From assembly GCA_001007665.1 (NCBI GenBank), contig JXQG01000001.1:22949-86948 (forward strand): a stretch of DNA of 64,000 nt. The letters are read 5' to 3'. Under the pieces are notes generated by a model. The model saw nothing but the letters and a program-made list of their open reading frames with translations. It ran no database searches and was not told where the DNA came from. The position numbers and the translations under genes were made by a program. The DNA is from Candidatus Synechococcus spongiarum SP3. GTDB taxonomy: Bacteria > Cyanobacteriota > Cyanobacteriia > PCC-6307 > Cyanobiaceae. Position 1 is the stretch's first letter. The number at the start of each line of letters is the position of its first letter. Shown in pieces: positions 12,445-23,406 of the stretch.

Positions 12445-12912
12445 TCAGATGGCGACCAGGCGCTCGATAATCAAGTCGGCAAGACGGCGGGACTCTTCAA
12501 CCAGAACCGCATCAGCCTTGGAGCAATCGGCCTCGATGCTGGCCCGCGCCTGCTCCCGCTGCTTGTTTGCCTCAGCTTTGGCTTCCGCCAATGCGGCTTG
12601 ATGAAGCGTGGCCACCTCGTCTTCAGCCGCAGTAATGACAACCTGGGCGTCTTGACGGGCCTTTTGCAGTTGGGCCTTGAGGTCTTGTTCAAGGCGTTGC
12701 ACCTGAGCCAGTCGTTCCTTGGCGCCCTTGTGGCTGGTGGCCACAAAGCCTTCCCGCTCCTCAACTACCTTGCCAACAGGCTGGAAGAACAGCTTGTTCA
12801 AGATGAATGTGAGGATTACCACCTGAATGGCCATCAACGGCAAGGTGGCATCAAAGTCGAAGAGGCCGCCTTCAGGGACAGGGGCCTCGGCCAGTGGCAA
12901 CCAGCTGATCAT
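12445..12912 (-). CDS. ATP synthase subunit b'
   Basis: [39 protein letters not shown]; position. Confidence 0.95.
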   Translation of the reverse strand: MISWLPLAEAPVPEGGLFDFDATLPLMAIQVVILTFILNKLFFQPVGKVVEEREGFVATSHKGAKERLAQVQRLEQDLKAQLQKARQDAQVVITAAEDEVATLHQAALAEAKAEANKQREQARASIEADCSKADAVLVEESRRLADLIIERLVAI

Positions 12913-12997
12913 TGGGACAGTGGGATGGACGATGGTTCAGGACGAGCACAGGTTGAGGTTCAGGCAACCTGGCTCGCAGCGCCTTGCCGGCTCACCT

Positions 12998-13312
<315 letters not shown>

Positions 13313-13380
13313 TCAGAAAGGGAAGGGGCCCGAAGCATTGGGACCGCACGCAGTGATTGTGATGAGCGGAGGGAGCCGCT

Positions 13381-14154
13381 TCAGGCGTGCTCCTCGTGAA
13401 CCGCCTCGCCAATGTAGTAGGCCGCCAGGGTGGCGAAAATCAAGGCCTGAATGGCACTGGTGAACAGGCCCAAAAACATCATGGGCAACGGCACGAACAG
13501 GGGCAGAAGCAGCACCAGCACAGAGACGGTGAGCTCGTCGGCCATGATATTGCCGAACAGCCGGAAGGAGAGGGAGAGGGGCTTGGTGAAGTCCTCGACA
13601 ATTTTGAACGGGAGCATGATGGGGGTGGGCTCCACGTAGTACTCGAAGTACCGCAGCCCCTTGCGGCTCAGCCCGGCATAGAAGTAGGCCAGGGACACCA
13701 GCAGGGCCAGGGCAACCGTCGTATTAATGTCTCCTGTGGGGGCGCCCAGCTCACCAGAGGGCAGACGCACCAGGCGCCAGGGCACGAGGGCGCCTCCCCA
13801 GTTGCAGAAAAAGATGAACAGAAACAGCGTGCCAATGAAGGGCATCCAGTCTCGATAGGCTGCTTCGCCGATCTGCTCCCGGGAAAGGTTGCGGATGTAG
13901 TCCCAGAGGAACTCCAAAAGATTTTGAAGTCCCGCAGGCCGACGCCCCATCCGGCGCGTCCCCACCACAACAATGCTCAGCAGGGCGCCAATGAGGATCC
14001 AGGAACTGAGAAAAATCTGACCGTGAAGGTCCAGTTGGCCCAGGTGCCAGTAGAAGTGCTGGCCAATCTCCAGACCATGGGTTTCTTCAACCATGAGTTC
14101 AGGATCACTGACCGGGAGAGACTCAGCAAGGGGAAGAAGGGTCTGCAGCAGCAT
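13381..14154 (-). CDS. atpB: ATP synthase subunit a
   Basis: [19 protein letters not shown]...[22 protein letters not shown]. Confidence 0.97.
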   Translation of the reverse strand: MLLQTLLPLAESLPVSDPELMVEETHGLEIGQHFYWHLGQLDLHGQIFLSSWILIGALLSIVVVGTRRMGRRPAGLQNLLEFLWDYIRNLSREQIGEAAYRDWMPFIGTLFLFIFFCNWGGALVPWRLVRLPSGELGAPTGDINTTVALALLVSLAYFYAGLSRKGLRYFEYYVEPTPIMLPFKIVEDFTKPLSLSFRLFGNIMADELTVSVLVLLLPLFVPLPMMFLGLFTSAIQALIFATLAAYYIGEAVHEEHA

Positions 14155-14157
14155 GAC

Positions 14158-14781
14158 TCAGGCAAGTGGAGAACCGGAAACGAAGGTTATGGACTCATCG
14201 GAACCCTTCAGATCACCGAAGGCGATGAGCAAAATGGCTGGCTTGTAGAGCAAAAAGCCAAGGGAGGCCGGCACGAAATCCAGCCCTTGAAGCCGAAGGG
14301 CCAGAACGAACAGCAGGATGGGAACCGCCAGGTGCGCCTTCCCCAGCCTGTTGGCGTGCTTGCCCAGCCGCTCCACGGAACGCGAGAGCAGAAACAGGTA
14401 GAGGATTCCTGCAGTAGCTCCAGCGAGAAGGCTGAAGCACGTCCGTAGATCCCAGACCAAGGCTGTGAACAGGCCAGCGCCGATGGTGACGATCAGCGTC
14501 AGCCGCAGAACCCGTTGTCGAAGACGGAAGAACTCCACCATCGGACTGGGCGCCCCCAGGCTGGGCTTGTCCTCCTGGATCTTCCCGTGGGAAGAGGACC
14601 GGGAAGCAGAGGGCGTGAACTGGTCCCAACCACCTCGATCTCCAAGAGGAGAGGGGGGCAGGCTGTGGCCAGCGAGGCGATGGAGCAACTGGTCACGCCA
14701 GAGGTTTGTTGGATGGTCCTGAAGCAAGTCTTCAGGGGACGCTTCCAGGATGGACCCGTGGTTCACCTCCGTTCTGTCCAC
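14158..14781 (-). CDS. atpI: ATP synthase protein I-like membrane protein
   Basis: Upstream of atpB on the same strand; hydrophobic C-terminal half; N-terminal region and start uncertain. Confidence 0.7.
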   Translation of the reverse strand: MDRTEVNHGSILEASPEDLLQDHPTNLWRDQLLHRLAGHSLPPSPLGDRGGWDQFTPSASRSSSHGKIQEDKPSLGAPSPMVEFFRLRQRVLRLTLIVTIGAGLFTALVWDLRTCFSLLAGATAGILYLFLLSRSVERLGKHANRLGKAHLAVPILLFVLALRLQGLDFVPASLGFLLYKPAILLIAFGDLKGSDESITFVSGSPLA

Positions 14782-14826
14782 AGAGTTGCTTCACAGGCCA
14801 ATGCGGAGAAATTCTAACATCCAAGG

Positions 14827-16023
14827 TCAGTGGATTGTGGGGCGCAGCAGAGCCAACCTCCGCTGCCAGAGTGCCCTGATCTGTTCCCCCAGGCGCATTC
14901 GACTCCTGCCGTCGTCAGCATCCAGCAGATGCCGCAACGGTTGTAATGGCGCTGCATCAATGGCCTTCAGCAGGTTCACGTCCTCCTGGTCAAGATCCAT
15001 GGGCTCCAGGTCAGGGTCCAGCAGTCGCGAACCGGGCCAGCCCCACAGGCAGGGATTGCGCTGGGCGGTGGCGGTCAACAGGTCCTCGTCACAACTCCAG
15101 GTATGGCTGGGCAGGGGCAGCTTCCCGAGGAAAAACTCGAAGTGGCTGATGTCCGTATTCAGGGCCTCAACGAGTTGCCATTGCTGCCGATCCGGCAGAG
15201 CCTTGGCACGCTCCAGGGCTTCCCCCTGCAAGAGGGTGTCCAGCCGCCAGATCCGGGGATTGCTGAAGCCCAGAAACCTCAGCCCGCAACCCTCCACCAG
15301 CCGGAAGAGCCTCTCCAGGGTGTAGCTGGTTTCCTGTGGATGGAGGTACATGTCGGCAAAGGCCGCATCACCGACCGTGTCCAGGGACCAGCGCTGCTGA
15401 TGGCGCTGCAGGATGCTGTTGTGTTCAGGCAGCTGGGCAATGAGTTGACGGGCAAACCGGACCCCTGCTCCGTCGGCCTGGACGCCCAGCAGCCTGAGGG
15501 CATGCTGGGTCCTGTGGATCTCCCATCGGCCTCCGTCTGCATAGAGGAACAGGTGCAGGATTCCTCCGTCTGCCAGGGCCATGGCCAGAGCCGCCAGACC
15601 AGTGGCGGGATCCGCCATGTGGTGCAGAACACCGACAGAGTTGATGAGCTGAAACCGCCCCAGGGACGGAGCCTCCAGCAGGCTCATGCAGTGAAAGTGG
15701 ATGCGCTGCTCACCCCCGGAGCGCCGCAGGCGTTCCCGGGCCACAGCCAGGGCCTTGGGGCTGATGTCCAGGGCGGTCACCTGGGCTTCGGGATTGAGAT
15801 GTACCAGGTAGTCACTGCTCACACCGGAGCCACAACCGGCATCCAGAACATGGAGGGGCTGGCTGGGATCAGGCGCCCGACCCGTGCAGTGGCTATAGGC
15901 AGTGGCGTAGCACCAACGCCAGTTGTAGCCTGGTGGCGGACCGTCCTGCAGAGGGTCTGGCGGATAAGGGAACGTGTTGTAGAAATCACGCACTCGGGGT
16001 GTGGCCCCATCGGCCATGGTCAT
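14827..16023 (-). CDS. class I SAM-dependent methyltransferase
   Basis: VLDAGCGSGVSSDYLVHLNPEAQVTALDISPKALAVARERL (motif I), RFQLINSVGVLHHMADP. Confidence 0.9.
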   Translation of the reverse strand: MTMADGATPRVRDFYNTFPYPPDPLQDGPPPGYNWRWCYATAYSHCTGRAPDPSQPLHVLDAGCGSGVSSDYLVHLNPEAQVTALDISPKALAVARERLRRSGGEQRIHFHCMSLLEAPSLGRFQLINSVGVLHHMADPATGLAALAMALADGGILHLFLYADGGRWEIHRTQHALRLLGVQADGAGVRFARQLIAQLPEHNSILQRHQQRWSLDTVGDAAFADMYLHPQETSYTLERLFRLVEGCGLRFLGFSNPRIWRLDTLLQGEALERAKALPDRQQWQLVEALNTDISHFEFFLGKLPLPSHTWSCDEDLLTATAQRNPCLWGWPGSRLLDPDLEPMDLDQEDVNLLKAIDAAPLQPLRHLLDADDGRSRMRLGEQIRALWQRRLALLRPTIH

Positions 16024-16192
16024 GGAGTGAGGAGATTGCGGCGCCAAGTGTCAATAGCCAACCATCTCTGGACGCCCCCTGGTGCTGCAAACATTTGTTC
16101 ACCCATCTCCTGATTTGCCACAACTGCAGCGTAGCGTTTTGGGAGAGAAGGTCTGAGCCATCAGGCCGTGGCTGCATCGGAGCCTTTCCTTC

Positions 16193-19100
16193 ATGACCGT
16201 GACCGTCAGCAGTGGCAGCAGTAGCGTTTCACCGCAGCTGTATGACACCCTGCCGCTTTCCAGCCTGCGTCAGGCTGAGCAGCAGGATCGCTTCCCCGAC
16301 CGCACTGAGTTGGATCGGCTGATCAACTTTTTCCAGGGTGGGCAACAACGGGTTGACGTTGCCCGTCGCCTTGCCGCCAACGCTGGCGCCATTATCGCCC
16401 AAGCGGCAAACCGTATTTTCTCAGGGGGAACACCCCTGGCCTACCTGGAAGAGCCCCCGAGTCGCACCGCGGCCGTGCCCGGTGTGGGGGCAGCCTTCCC
16501 GGAAGGTCGATCGGAGCAAAAAGCCTTTGACCGCTCTGTTGAGACGTTTGCCCAACCGACCGGTTCCAATCGAGGGGTGTTCACGCGCCTGCTGGAGAAC
16601 TTTCGCCAAGCGGGGGATGTGGCTGTGGTCACCCCGGCAGGCTTTGCCCCTATTGACGTCTCCCGCTATGGCAAGGAGCGCATGACCAAGTCCCTGCGGG
16701 ATTTGGGCTGGTTCCTGCGCTATGTGGGGTACGCCGTTGTGGCCGGTGATCCCAGCATTTTGGTGGTCAATGCCCGTGGATTGCGGGAAGTGCTGGAGAA
16801 AGGCTGCTCCATTCCCGCCACGCTGCTGGCCCTGCAGGAAATGCGTGCCGCGGCAGCGTCCGTGTTCCGGGACGAACTGGAAAGCCGCCAGTTGGTGCTG
16901 GACTGTTTTAACGTCCTGCTGAAGGAACTCTCCGAGAGTAGTCCTTCACCCCGCCTTCGTCCTGGCAGCAGAGTGGCTCAAGGGCTCCAGCTTCCGGCAA
17001 CCTATGCCGAGGCGGCCGCCTCAACAGGCCGCCATGTGATGCGACCGGGACTTTCGGGTCGGGAAAAGGCCGAGGTGGTCCGGGCGGCCTATCGCCAGGT
17101 TTTGGAGCGGGACGTGGCCAAGGCCTATTCCCTGCGGCTGGCTGCTCCCGAGACTGATGTGCGCAATGGGCGCATCTCCATGCGGGAGTTTGTGCGCAGT
17201 ATTGGTCATTCTTCGCTCTATCGTCGAGATTTTTACAGCAACCAGTCCAACAGTCGGGTGGTGGAGTTGGCCTTCCGTCATTTCCTCGGACGTGGTGTCA
17301 GCACCCTGGAGGAATTCCGTCAGGCTTTTGCCGTAGTCTCCAATGGTGGACAAGGCGCCCTTGTGGATTTCCTGGTGGATTCCGCCGAGTACGGCCGCAT
17401 CTATGGGGAGGAGACAGTTCCGTACCTGCGGGATCTGGGAGAAGAGGCCCAGGAAAGCGCCAACTGGGGTCCCAACCGCAAGCTTTTTAGTTACGCGGCG
17501 CGCTTTCAGGGAGCTCCCCAGTATGTGACCAGCTTCTCGGGCCAGCGCCGTCCCCTCCCGGATCAGCATGCCTACGGCGGCGCCAACGATCCGCTGGCCA
17601 ATCAGTATGGCGCCATCTTCCCCTCCAGCACCAGCGCCCCCAAAACGCTGGCCGCAGGCTTTGGATACGACAGTCGACGCTTGTTTGTGGGGAGCGCCCC
17701 TGGACTGAGCGCCCAGATGGGCTCAGCAGACTTCCGCAAGCCCCGTCCCACCACATCGGGACCCAAGGTGGTTCGCCTGCAACAGGTGGCCACGGGCGGA
17801 GCGTCCATTCCCCGCCGTGGAGGACAGCCCAGCATTCGCTATACCGAGTCGTCCACCCAGGCTGTTGTGGCAGCCGTCTACCGGCAGATCCTGGGCACCC
17901 TGGGCTATGAGGGAGAGCGCCTCTCCAGTGAAGAGGCCAAGCTGGAGAACGGGGACATCACCTTGCGGGAGTTTGTGCGGGTGGTGGCCTGCTCCAACAG
18001 ATTCCGCAAGCGCTACTGGGATGGCCTGTACGTGGTCAAGGCCATTGAGGTGATCCACCGGCACCTGCTGGGACGCCCCACCTATGGCCGCTGGGAAATT
18101 GACGCCTATTTTGACGTGGCCTCCCGGGACGGCTTCTACGGCATCGTGAATGCCATGCTGGACTCTCAGGAGTACAGCCAGATCTTCGGCGATGACACGG
18201 TTCCCTACGAGCGCTACGTCACCCCAACGGACCGGGTAACACGCCAGGTTCCGGGCCTGCGACCGGATTACAAGATCCCCTATGTGGGCGATACATCCAA
18301 TCCTCTCCGTGGCCCACGGCGGCCCGAGCGACGGCCGCAGAGGGGATTCCAGTACAGCGGCGCCTTGCCACGCCGCGGTGTGGGCCGCGTCCGTCCCTTC
18401 CTTGCGGCTCGAGTCACGGTCATGCCGCTGGTGGCAGCGCCCCGCTTCGTGCGGGGGTTCCCGCTTCCCCGAAAAGAGGCGGTGTCCCTCACCAGCCGTG
18501 GCGACATCAGCCAACTCCAGTTGGTGATTCGCGCTGCCTATCGACAGGTGTTGGGCAACATCCAACCCATGGAATCCGAACGGCTCACGGGAGCAGAATC
18601 CCGACTGGCCCACGGGACCATCACTGTGCGGCAGTTTGTGCGGGAGATTGCCCTGGGCGAACTGTACCGTCGCCGCTATTTCGAGGCTTGCAGCCCCCAG
18701 CAGTTCGTGGCCTTCAACTTCCGCCACCTGCTGGGACGTCCTCCGGCCAATCAACAGGAACTGGCCGTCCATGTGCGCTTGGTGACAGAGCAGGGTTTGG
18801 TGGCCGAGGTGGACAGCTATCTTGATAGTGATGAATACTTGCAGCGTTTTGGGGAAGACGCGGTGCCCTATTCCATAGAGGACACTCTCCCGCGGACCTA
18901 CACCACACCCAGCTTTACAACGGTGTCTGCTGATGTGCCAGCGGACGCTCAGCCCACCACGGTGTCGGACATGGAGCCACCCCCCTGGACAGCCAAGGTG
19001 AGCAGCCGGGATGCCATGCCCGCTTTTCTGAAGGGAGTGCCCATGCGCAACCTCCCGGCAAGTCTGCTCTTTACCCCGACCGCGGGGTTGTTCTCGGCGC

Positions 19101-19615
19101 CTGGTCAACCGAGACGAGCGCCACAGCCCGTCAAGCTCCGCCTCTCTCCCAACCCCAGTGAAGAGGAACTGACTGCTGTGGTCAATGCTGCCTACCGTCA
19201 ACTTCTGGGCCGGGTTCCCCTTGCCGAAGAGCGGCTGACCTCGGCTGAGTCCCAACTCCGTTCTGGACGCATCACGGTGGCTGGCTTCATTGCGCAGGTG
19301 AGCGCCAGTTCCCTGTTCCAGAACCGACTGTCTTCCCTCCCGGCGCTGAAGGCTGCGGATGCAGCGTACATGGCTCTTCAGGGCCGCTCCCCCAGCCAGG
19401 CGGAGGCCAGCGCATTCGCTGACCAACAGGTCCGTGTTGGCAAAACAGCCGCTGTGGTCGCCCTCTTGGATACACCGGAGTACAAAGAGCGCTTTGGAGA
19501 CAACACTGTGCCCGTGGTGGAGGGAACCCAGACGTTCCCTGGTCGCAGTCAGGCCGTGATCACGCGGACGGCACGTCTGGATGGGGGGCCCGCTGGCCTC
19601 ACCCCACGATCTTGA
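16193..19615 (+). CDS. apcE: phycobilisome core-membrane linker ApcE with four linker REP domains
   Basis: N-terminal phycobiliprotein-like domain (VVNARGLREVLEKGCSIPATLLALQEM) followed by four repeats with an AAYRQ(L/V)L-type start and FG(E/D)(D/N)xVPY-like end. Confidence 0.96.
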   Translation: MTVTVSSGSSSVSPQLYDTLPLSSLRQAEQQDRFPDRTELDRLINFFQGGQQRVDVARRLAANAGAIIAQAANRIFSGGTPLAYLEEPPSRTAAVPGVGAAFPEGRSEQKAFDRSVETFAQPTGSNRGVFTRLLENFRQAGDVAVVTPAGFAPIDVSRYGKERMTKSLRDLGWFLRYVGYAVVAGDPSILVVNARGLREVLEKGCSIPATLLALQEMRAAAASVFRDELESRQLVLDCFNVLLKELSESSPSPRLRPGSRVAQGLQLPATYAEAAASTGRHVMRPGLSGREKAEVVRAAYRQVLERDVAKAYSLRLAAPETDVRNGRISMREFVRSIGHSSLYRRDFYSNQSNSRVVELAFRHFLGRGVSTLEEFRQAFAVVSNGGQGALVDFLVDSAEYGRIYGEETVPYLRDLGEEAQESANWGPNRKLFSYAARFQGAPQYVTSFSGQRRPLPDQHAYGGANDPLANQYGAIFPSSTSAPKTLAAGFGYDSRRLFVGSAPGLSAQMGSADFRKPRPTTSGPKVVRLQQVATGGASIPRRGGQPSIRYTESSTQAVVAAVYRQILGTLGYEGERLSSEEAKLENGDITLREFVRVVACSNRFRKRYWDGLYVVKAIEVIHRHLLGRPTYGRWEIDAYFDVASRDGFYGIVNAMLDSQEYSQIFGDDTVPYERYVTPTDRVTRQVPGLRPDYKIPYVGDTSNPLRGPRRPERRPQRGFQYSGALPRRGVGRVRPFLAARVTVMPLVAAPRFVRGFPLPRKEAVSLTSRGDISQLQLVIRAAYRQVLGNIQPMESERLTGAESRLAHGTITVRQFVREIALGELYRRRYFEACSPQQFVAFNFRHLLGRPPANQQELAVHVRLVTEQGLVAEVDSYLDSDEYLQRFGEDAVPYSIEDTLPRTYTTPSFTTVSADVPADAQPTTVSDMEPPPWTAKVSSRDAMPAFLKGVPMRNLPASLLFTPTAGLFSAPGQPRRAPQPVKLRLSPNPSEEELTAVVNAAYRQLLGRVPLAEERLTSAESQLRSGRITVAGFIAQVSASSLFQNRLSSLPALKAADAAYMALQGRSPSQAEASAFADQQVRVGKTAAVVALLDTPEYKERFGDNTVPVVEGTQTFPGRSQAVITRTARLDGGPAGLTPRS

Positions 19616-20161
19616 GACTGATAACCCAAAATCCTGCGCCAAGGCGTTGTTTCAATGTTGGAAACCTGGTATACTTAACGGGTGTTCTTAGCATCGCGGT
19701 GCCTTGGCCAAGGTCAAATTTCTTATAACAAGTAGCAATCAGTAGAAGAGCATTGTCTTTAGTCAAGGCAGGGAAGTTTATTTTTTGTTAATATCTTCTT
19801 TTGCTATAACTCGCTTCTCTGTATGTATATTGCCAATTCCTCAAGGCAGAAATTGATCGTGAAGAACTGTTACGTAACTCCGGGGATTCCGGCAATGCGG
19901 TCAAAGCAATCCGCCCAACCTGGAAACCAGACTGCACAGCTTGAGCGTGAGAATTGGCAATCAAACTTTACTTGCTTCGTATTTGTTACAGAACCAGGGA
20001 TGCGACCACTCCCAACCGCCCCGAATCACCTAGTCTTCACTAGGCATTGACCGAGGCAGCTCTTCTGATCGTCCATGGTCGGTTCAGCTTGCCTTAATTT
20101 TTCCAATCCCCCCTAAACCTGGTCCTCTTCGGAGAGACCGTACGCTTCGAGGCCGAACTGA

Positions 20162-20647
20162 ATGAGCATCGTCTCCAATTCGATCATCAACGCCGATGCC
20201 GAGGCCCGCTACTTGAGCCCCGGTGAACTGGATCAAATCAAGTCTTTTGTCTCTGGCGGTGCCCAGCGGCTGCGAGTAGCGAATGCTCTTAGCGAAAATC
20301 GCGAGCGCATCGTCAAGCAGGCTGGCAGTCAGCTGTTCCAGAAGCGCCCCGACGTCATCTCTCCCGGTGGCAATGCCTACGGAGAGGACATGACTGCCGC
20401 CTGTCTGCGTGACATGGACTACTATCTGCGCTTGGTCACCTATGGGGTTGTCTCTGGCGATGTCACCCCTATCGAGGAAATCGGCATCATTGGCGCCCGT
20501 GAAATGTACCGTTCTTTGGGTACCCCCCTGGACGCCATTGTGGAGTCAGTGCGCGAAATGAAGTCTGCATCCCTGTCTCTCCTTGGAGGCCAGGACGCCG
20601 ATGAGGCATCTTTTTACTTTGACTATGTGATTGGCGCCCTGTCCTGA
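20162..20647 (+). CDS. apcA: allophycocyanin alpha subunit
   Basis: [30 protein letters not shown]...[22 protein letters not shown]. Confidence 0.98.
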   Translation: MSIVSNSIINADAEARYLSPGELDQIKSFVSGGAQRLRVANALSENRERIVKQAGSQLFQKRPDVISPGGNAYGEDMTAACLRDMDYYLRLVTYGVVSGDVTPIEEIGIIGAREMYRSLGTPLDAIVESVREMKSASLSLLGGQDADEASFYFDYVIGALS

Positions 20648-20698
20648 GGCCGCCACGTTTTCCCCAGACTCTCCTCCATTTCCAACGCTTCTCAGGTC

Positions 20699-21187
20699 AT
20701 GCAAGACGCAATCACGTCTGTCATCAATTCTTCCGACGTCCAAGGGCTTTATCTGGACGACGGCTCCATGTCCAAGCTGCAGTCCTACTTCAGCAGTGGC
20801 GAGTTGCGGGTGCGGGCAGCTGCCACTGTTAGCGCCAATGCCTCCGCCATCGTCCGCGATGCCGTGGCCAAGGCCCTTCTCTACTCGGATATCACCCGTC
20901 CCGGCGGCAACATGTACACCACCCGCCGCTACGCTGCCTGCATCCGCGATATGGACTACTACCTGCGGTATTCCACCTACGCCATGCTGGCTGGAGACAC
21001 TTCCATCCTGGATGAGCGTGTTCTCAATGGCCTCCGCGAGACCTACAACTCCCTGGGCGTGCCCATCGGCGCCACCGTGAAGGCTATCCAAGCCATGAAG
21101 CAGGTCACCGCCTCTCTGGTGGGCGCCGATGCCGGTAAGGAAATGGGTGTTTATTTTGACTACATCTGCTCCGGCCTGGGCGGCTGA
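20699..21187 (+). CDS. apcB: allophycocyanin beta subunit
   Basis: [31 protein letters not shown]...[25 protein letters not shown]. Confidence 0.98.
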   Translation: MQDAITSVINSSDVQGLYLDDGSMSKLQSYFSSGELRVRAAATVSANASAIVRDAVAKALLYSDITRPGGNMYTTRRYAACIRDMDYYLRYSTYAMLAGDTSILDERVLNGLRETYNSLGVPIGATVKAIQAMKQVTASLVGADAGKEMGVYFDYICSGLGG

Positions 21188-21227
21188 GCCCCCCAGCGGA
21201 TCTGATCCCGCAGTGAGGAACGATTTT

Positions 21228-21428
21228 ATGCGTCTTTTCAAGATCACCGCTTGCCTGCCCACGCAGCGCAACATCTGCGCCCAGCGGGAACTGCAAAATA
21301 CCTACTTTACCAAGTGGGTTCCCTATGAAAGCTGGTTCGCTGAGCAGCAGCGCATCCAGAAGCAAGGGGGGAAAGTCCTCAAGGTTGAGCTTTGTGCAGG
21401 TCGCCAACAGGACAACGTTGGTCTTTAG
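21228..21428 (+). CDS. apcC: phycobilisome core linker (Lc, about 7.8 kDa)
   Basis: MRLFKITACLPTQRNICAQRELQNTYFTKWVPYESWFAEQQRIQKQGGKVLKVEL. Confidence 0.95.
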   Translation: MRLFKITACLPTQRNICAQRELQNTYFTKWVPYESWFAEQQRIQKQGGKVLKVELCAGRQQDNVGL

Positions 21429-21457
21429 TTCGTCCACCCCCGCAAGCCACTTCAACC

Positions 21458-21483
21458 AAAGCCTGGCAAAGCCAGGCTTTTTC
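21458..21483 (+). terminator. Rho-independent terminator of the apcABC unit
   Basis: aaaGCCTGGCaaaGCCAGGCttttt: perfect GC-rich stem followed by T-run. Confidence 0.85.
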
Positions 21484-21484
21484 T

Positions 21485-22627
21485 GTGCCCGGGATTTGGA
21501 GGAGGATAGCGATCATCAAGTCAAAGCCCATTTCCCGGAGCAACGTCTGGCCTGCGGACGCACGACTGCTTCTCCTGCTGACTGCCCTCTGGAGTGTCGT
21601 AGGACTCCTCATTCTGGCATCCGCCAGCTGGTGGTCTGCACAGCAAGAGCTGGGCGACAGTTTGTACTACGTCAAGCGCCAAGCGTTTTGGCTGCTGATG
21701 GGCTGGTGCTTGCTCCTGATCATTGTACGCCAGCCCCTGCGCCAGTGGTTGCGTCTGAGTGCCGTAGGCATGCTGACCGGCCTGGCGCTGTTGGTGCTGA
21801 CCATCTTTTTTGGGGTCACCATCAACGGTGCATCCCGCTGGCTGGTCGTTGGGCCTGTGCAGATGCAACCCTCGGAGTTGATCAAGCCCCTGGTCATTCT
21901 CCAGGCCGCTGTCCTGTTCTCCCATTGGCATCGCCACCAGATGGTTCAGCGGTTGTTCTGGTCTGGTGTTTTTGCCGTGGTCCTGGCGTTGATTCTGAGG
22001 CAACCCAACCTCAGCACGGCAACCCTGCTGGGGCTGCTGCTCTGGCTCATGGCCTTTACTGCCGGCCTGCCCATGCGCCCGCTCATGGGCGTCGCCGGGC
22101 TGGGCCTGGGGGCAGGTTTTACAAGCCTTATGGTGAATGCGTATCAACTCCAGCGGATCATCGCCTTCTTGAACCCGTGGTCGGACCCCACGGGTAGCGG
22201 CTATCAGCTGATCCAAAGCATTCTGGCCATTGGGTCAGGCGGCATCAGTGGCGCCGGCTTTGCGCTGTCAGCCCAGAAACTCCACCATCTTCCCTTTCAC
22301 ACCACGGATTTCATCTTTGCGATCTATGCCGAAGAGTTGGGCTTCATCGGCTGCCTGCTGCTGCTCTGCTTTCTGCTGGTGTTTGCCTTGCTAGGCCTGC
22401 GGGTTGCTTGCACCAGCTTGGACCGCAAGTCTCAACTCGTTGCCAGTGGGGCCACCATTCTCCTGGTGGGCCAGGCCATTCTCAACATGGCCGTTGCCAC
22501 CGGTGCGGCCCCCACCACAGGCCTGCCCTTCCCCTTGTTCAGCTATGGAGGAAGTGCCGTGCTCAGCTGTCTGGTCACCGCAGGTCTCCTCATCCGCGCC
22601 AATCTGGAGCGTACCGAAAAGAGCTAA
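21485..22627 (+). CDS. ftsW: FtsW/RodA-family peptidoglycan glycosyltransferase
   Basis: Polytopic SEDS protein with TDFIFAIYAEELGFIGCLLLL and TGLPFPLFSYGGSA; ORF-track start at 21392 runs through the apc terminator, so GTG at 21485 or later is preferred. Confidence 0.9.
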   Translation: MPGIWRRIAIIKSKPISRSNVWPADARLLLLLTALWSVVGLLILASASWWSAQQELGDSLYYVKRQAFWLLMGWCLLLIIVRQPLRQWLRLSAVGMLTGLALLVLTIFFGVTINGASRWLVVGPVQMQPSELIKPLVILQAAVLFSHWHRHQMVQRLFWSGVFAVVLALILRQPNLSTATLLGLLLWLMAFTAGLPMRPLMGVAGLGLGAGFTSLMVNAYQLQRIIAFLNPWSDPTGSGYQLIQSILAIGSGGISGAGFALSAQKLHHLPFHTTDFIFAIYAEELGFIGCLLLLCFLLVFALLGLRVACTSLDRKSQLVASGATILLVGQAILNMAVATGAAPTTGLPFPLFSYGGSAVLSCLVTAGLLIRANLERTEKS

Positions 22628-22646
22628 GCTCTCAAGCACGATCAGC

Positions 22647-23402
22647 ATGATTCAGCCCTTGCCTCTACTGATTGCCGTAGTGGATTCTGGCTTGGCTGAT
22701 GCTTCTCATCGGGGAGAGCTGCTGCTGAACCAAAGCCTCACAGCCCCATGGCCCCTCAGCCTGGCTGTGGTCACCTTCCTCGGTCTCCTTACATCCCTGG
22801 GCCCCTGCTCCCTGTCCCTCCTGCCTGTGACCATGGCGTTTCTGGCGGGAACCAAGTCCGGCAAGCTGCGCCCCTGGCAGCGCAGCAGTGCGTTTGCGGG
22901 GGGCATTGTTGCCACCCTGACAGGGCTGGGTCTCCTTAGCTCCCTCATGGGCCGGATCTATGGCCAGACTCCTGCGTTGGTGACCGCTTTGGTGGCTGGT
23001 CTGGCATTGGTCATGGGCCTCAACCTCCTGGGGTTGCTGCCCATGGCTTGGCCCACAGGACCGACAGGGCAATGGCTCCGCCACCGCATCCCATCGGCAC
23101 TTGCCCCCATGGCAGCGGGGTTGGCCTTTGGACTGGCGGCCTCTCCCTGCACGACACCTGTTCTGGCTGTCCTCCTGGCCTGGATTGGCAGTGCCGGCCG
23201 GCCCCTGCTGGGTGCCGTGCTTCTGGCTGGTTTTGGGGTGGGACAAGTGTTGCCCCTCCTCCTGGTGGGAACCGCTGCCGCGTCCCTACCCCGACTGCTG
23301 GCGCTCCGTTCCTGGACCCAGTGGATTCCACGTCTCAGCGGTGCCGTCCTGGTGTCGGTTGGCAGCATCCTTTTTCTCTCGCAGATCCCCATGCCCTCTT
23401 AA
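22647..23402 (+). CDS. ccdA: cytochrome c biogenesis protein CcdA
   Basis: Polytopic; LGPCSLSLLPVTMAFLAG...GLAASPCTTPVLAVLLAW. Confidence 0.9.
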   Translation: MIQPLPLLIAVVDSGLADASHRGELLLNQSLTAPWPLSLAVVTFLGLLTSLGPCSLSLLPVTMAFLAGTKSGKLRPWQRSSAFAGGIVATLTGLGLLSSLMGRIYGQTPALVTALVAGLALVMGLNLLGLLPMAWPTGPTGQWLRHRIPSALAPMAAGLAFGLAASPCTTPVLAVLLAWIGSAGRPLLGAVLLAGFGVGQVLPLLLVGTAAASLPRLLALRSWTQWIPRLSGAVLVSVGSILFLSQIPMPS

Positions 23403-23406
23403 AGCC

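Noticed and set aside
17723-19642. 639-aa minus-strand ORF under apcE
   Set aside because: Antisense shadow of the clearly homologous apcE frame; His/Gly/Leu-rich composition typical of such shadows.
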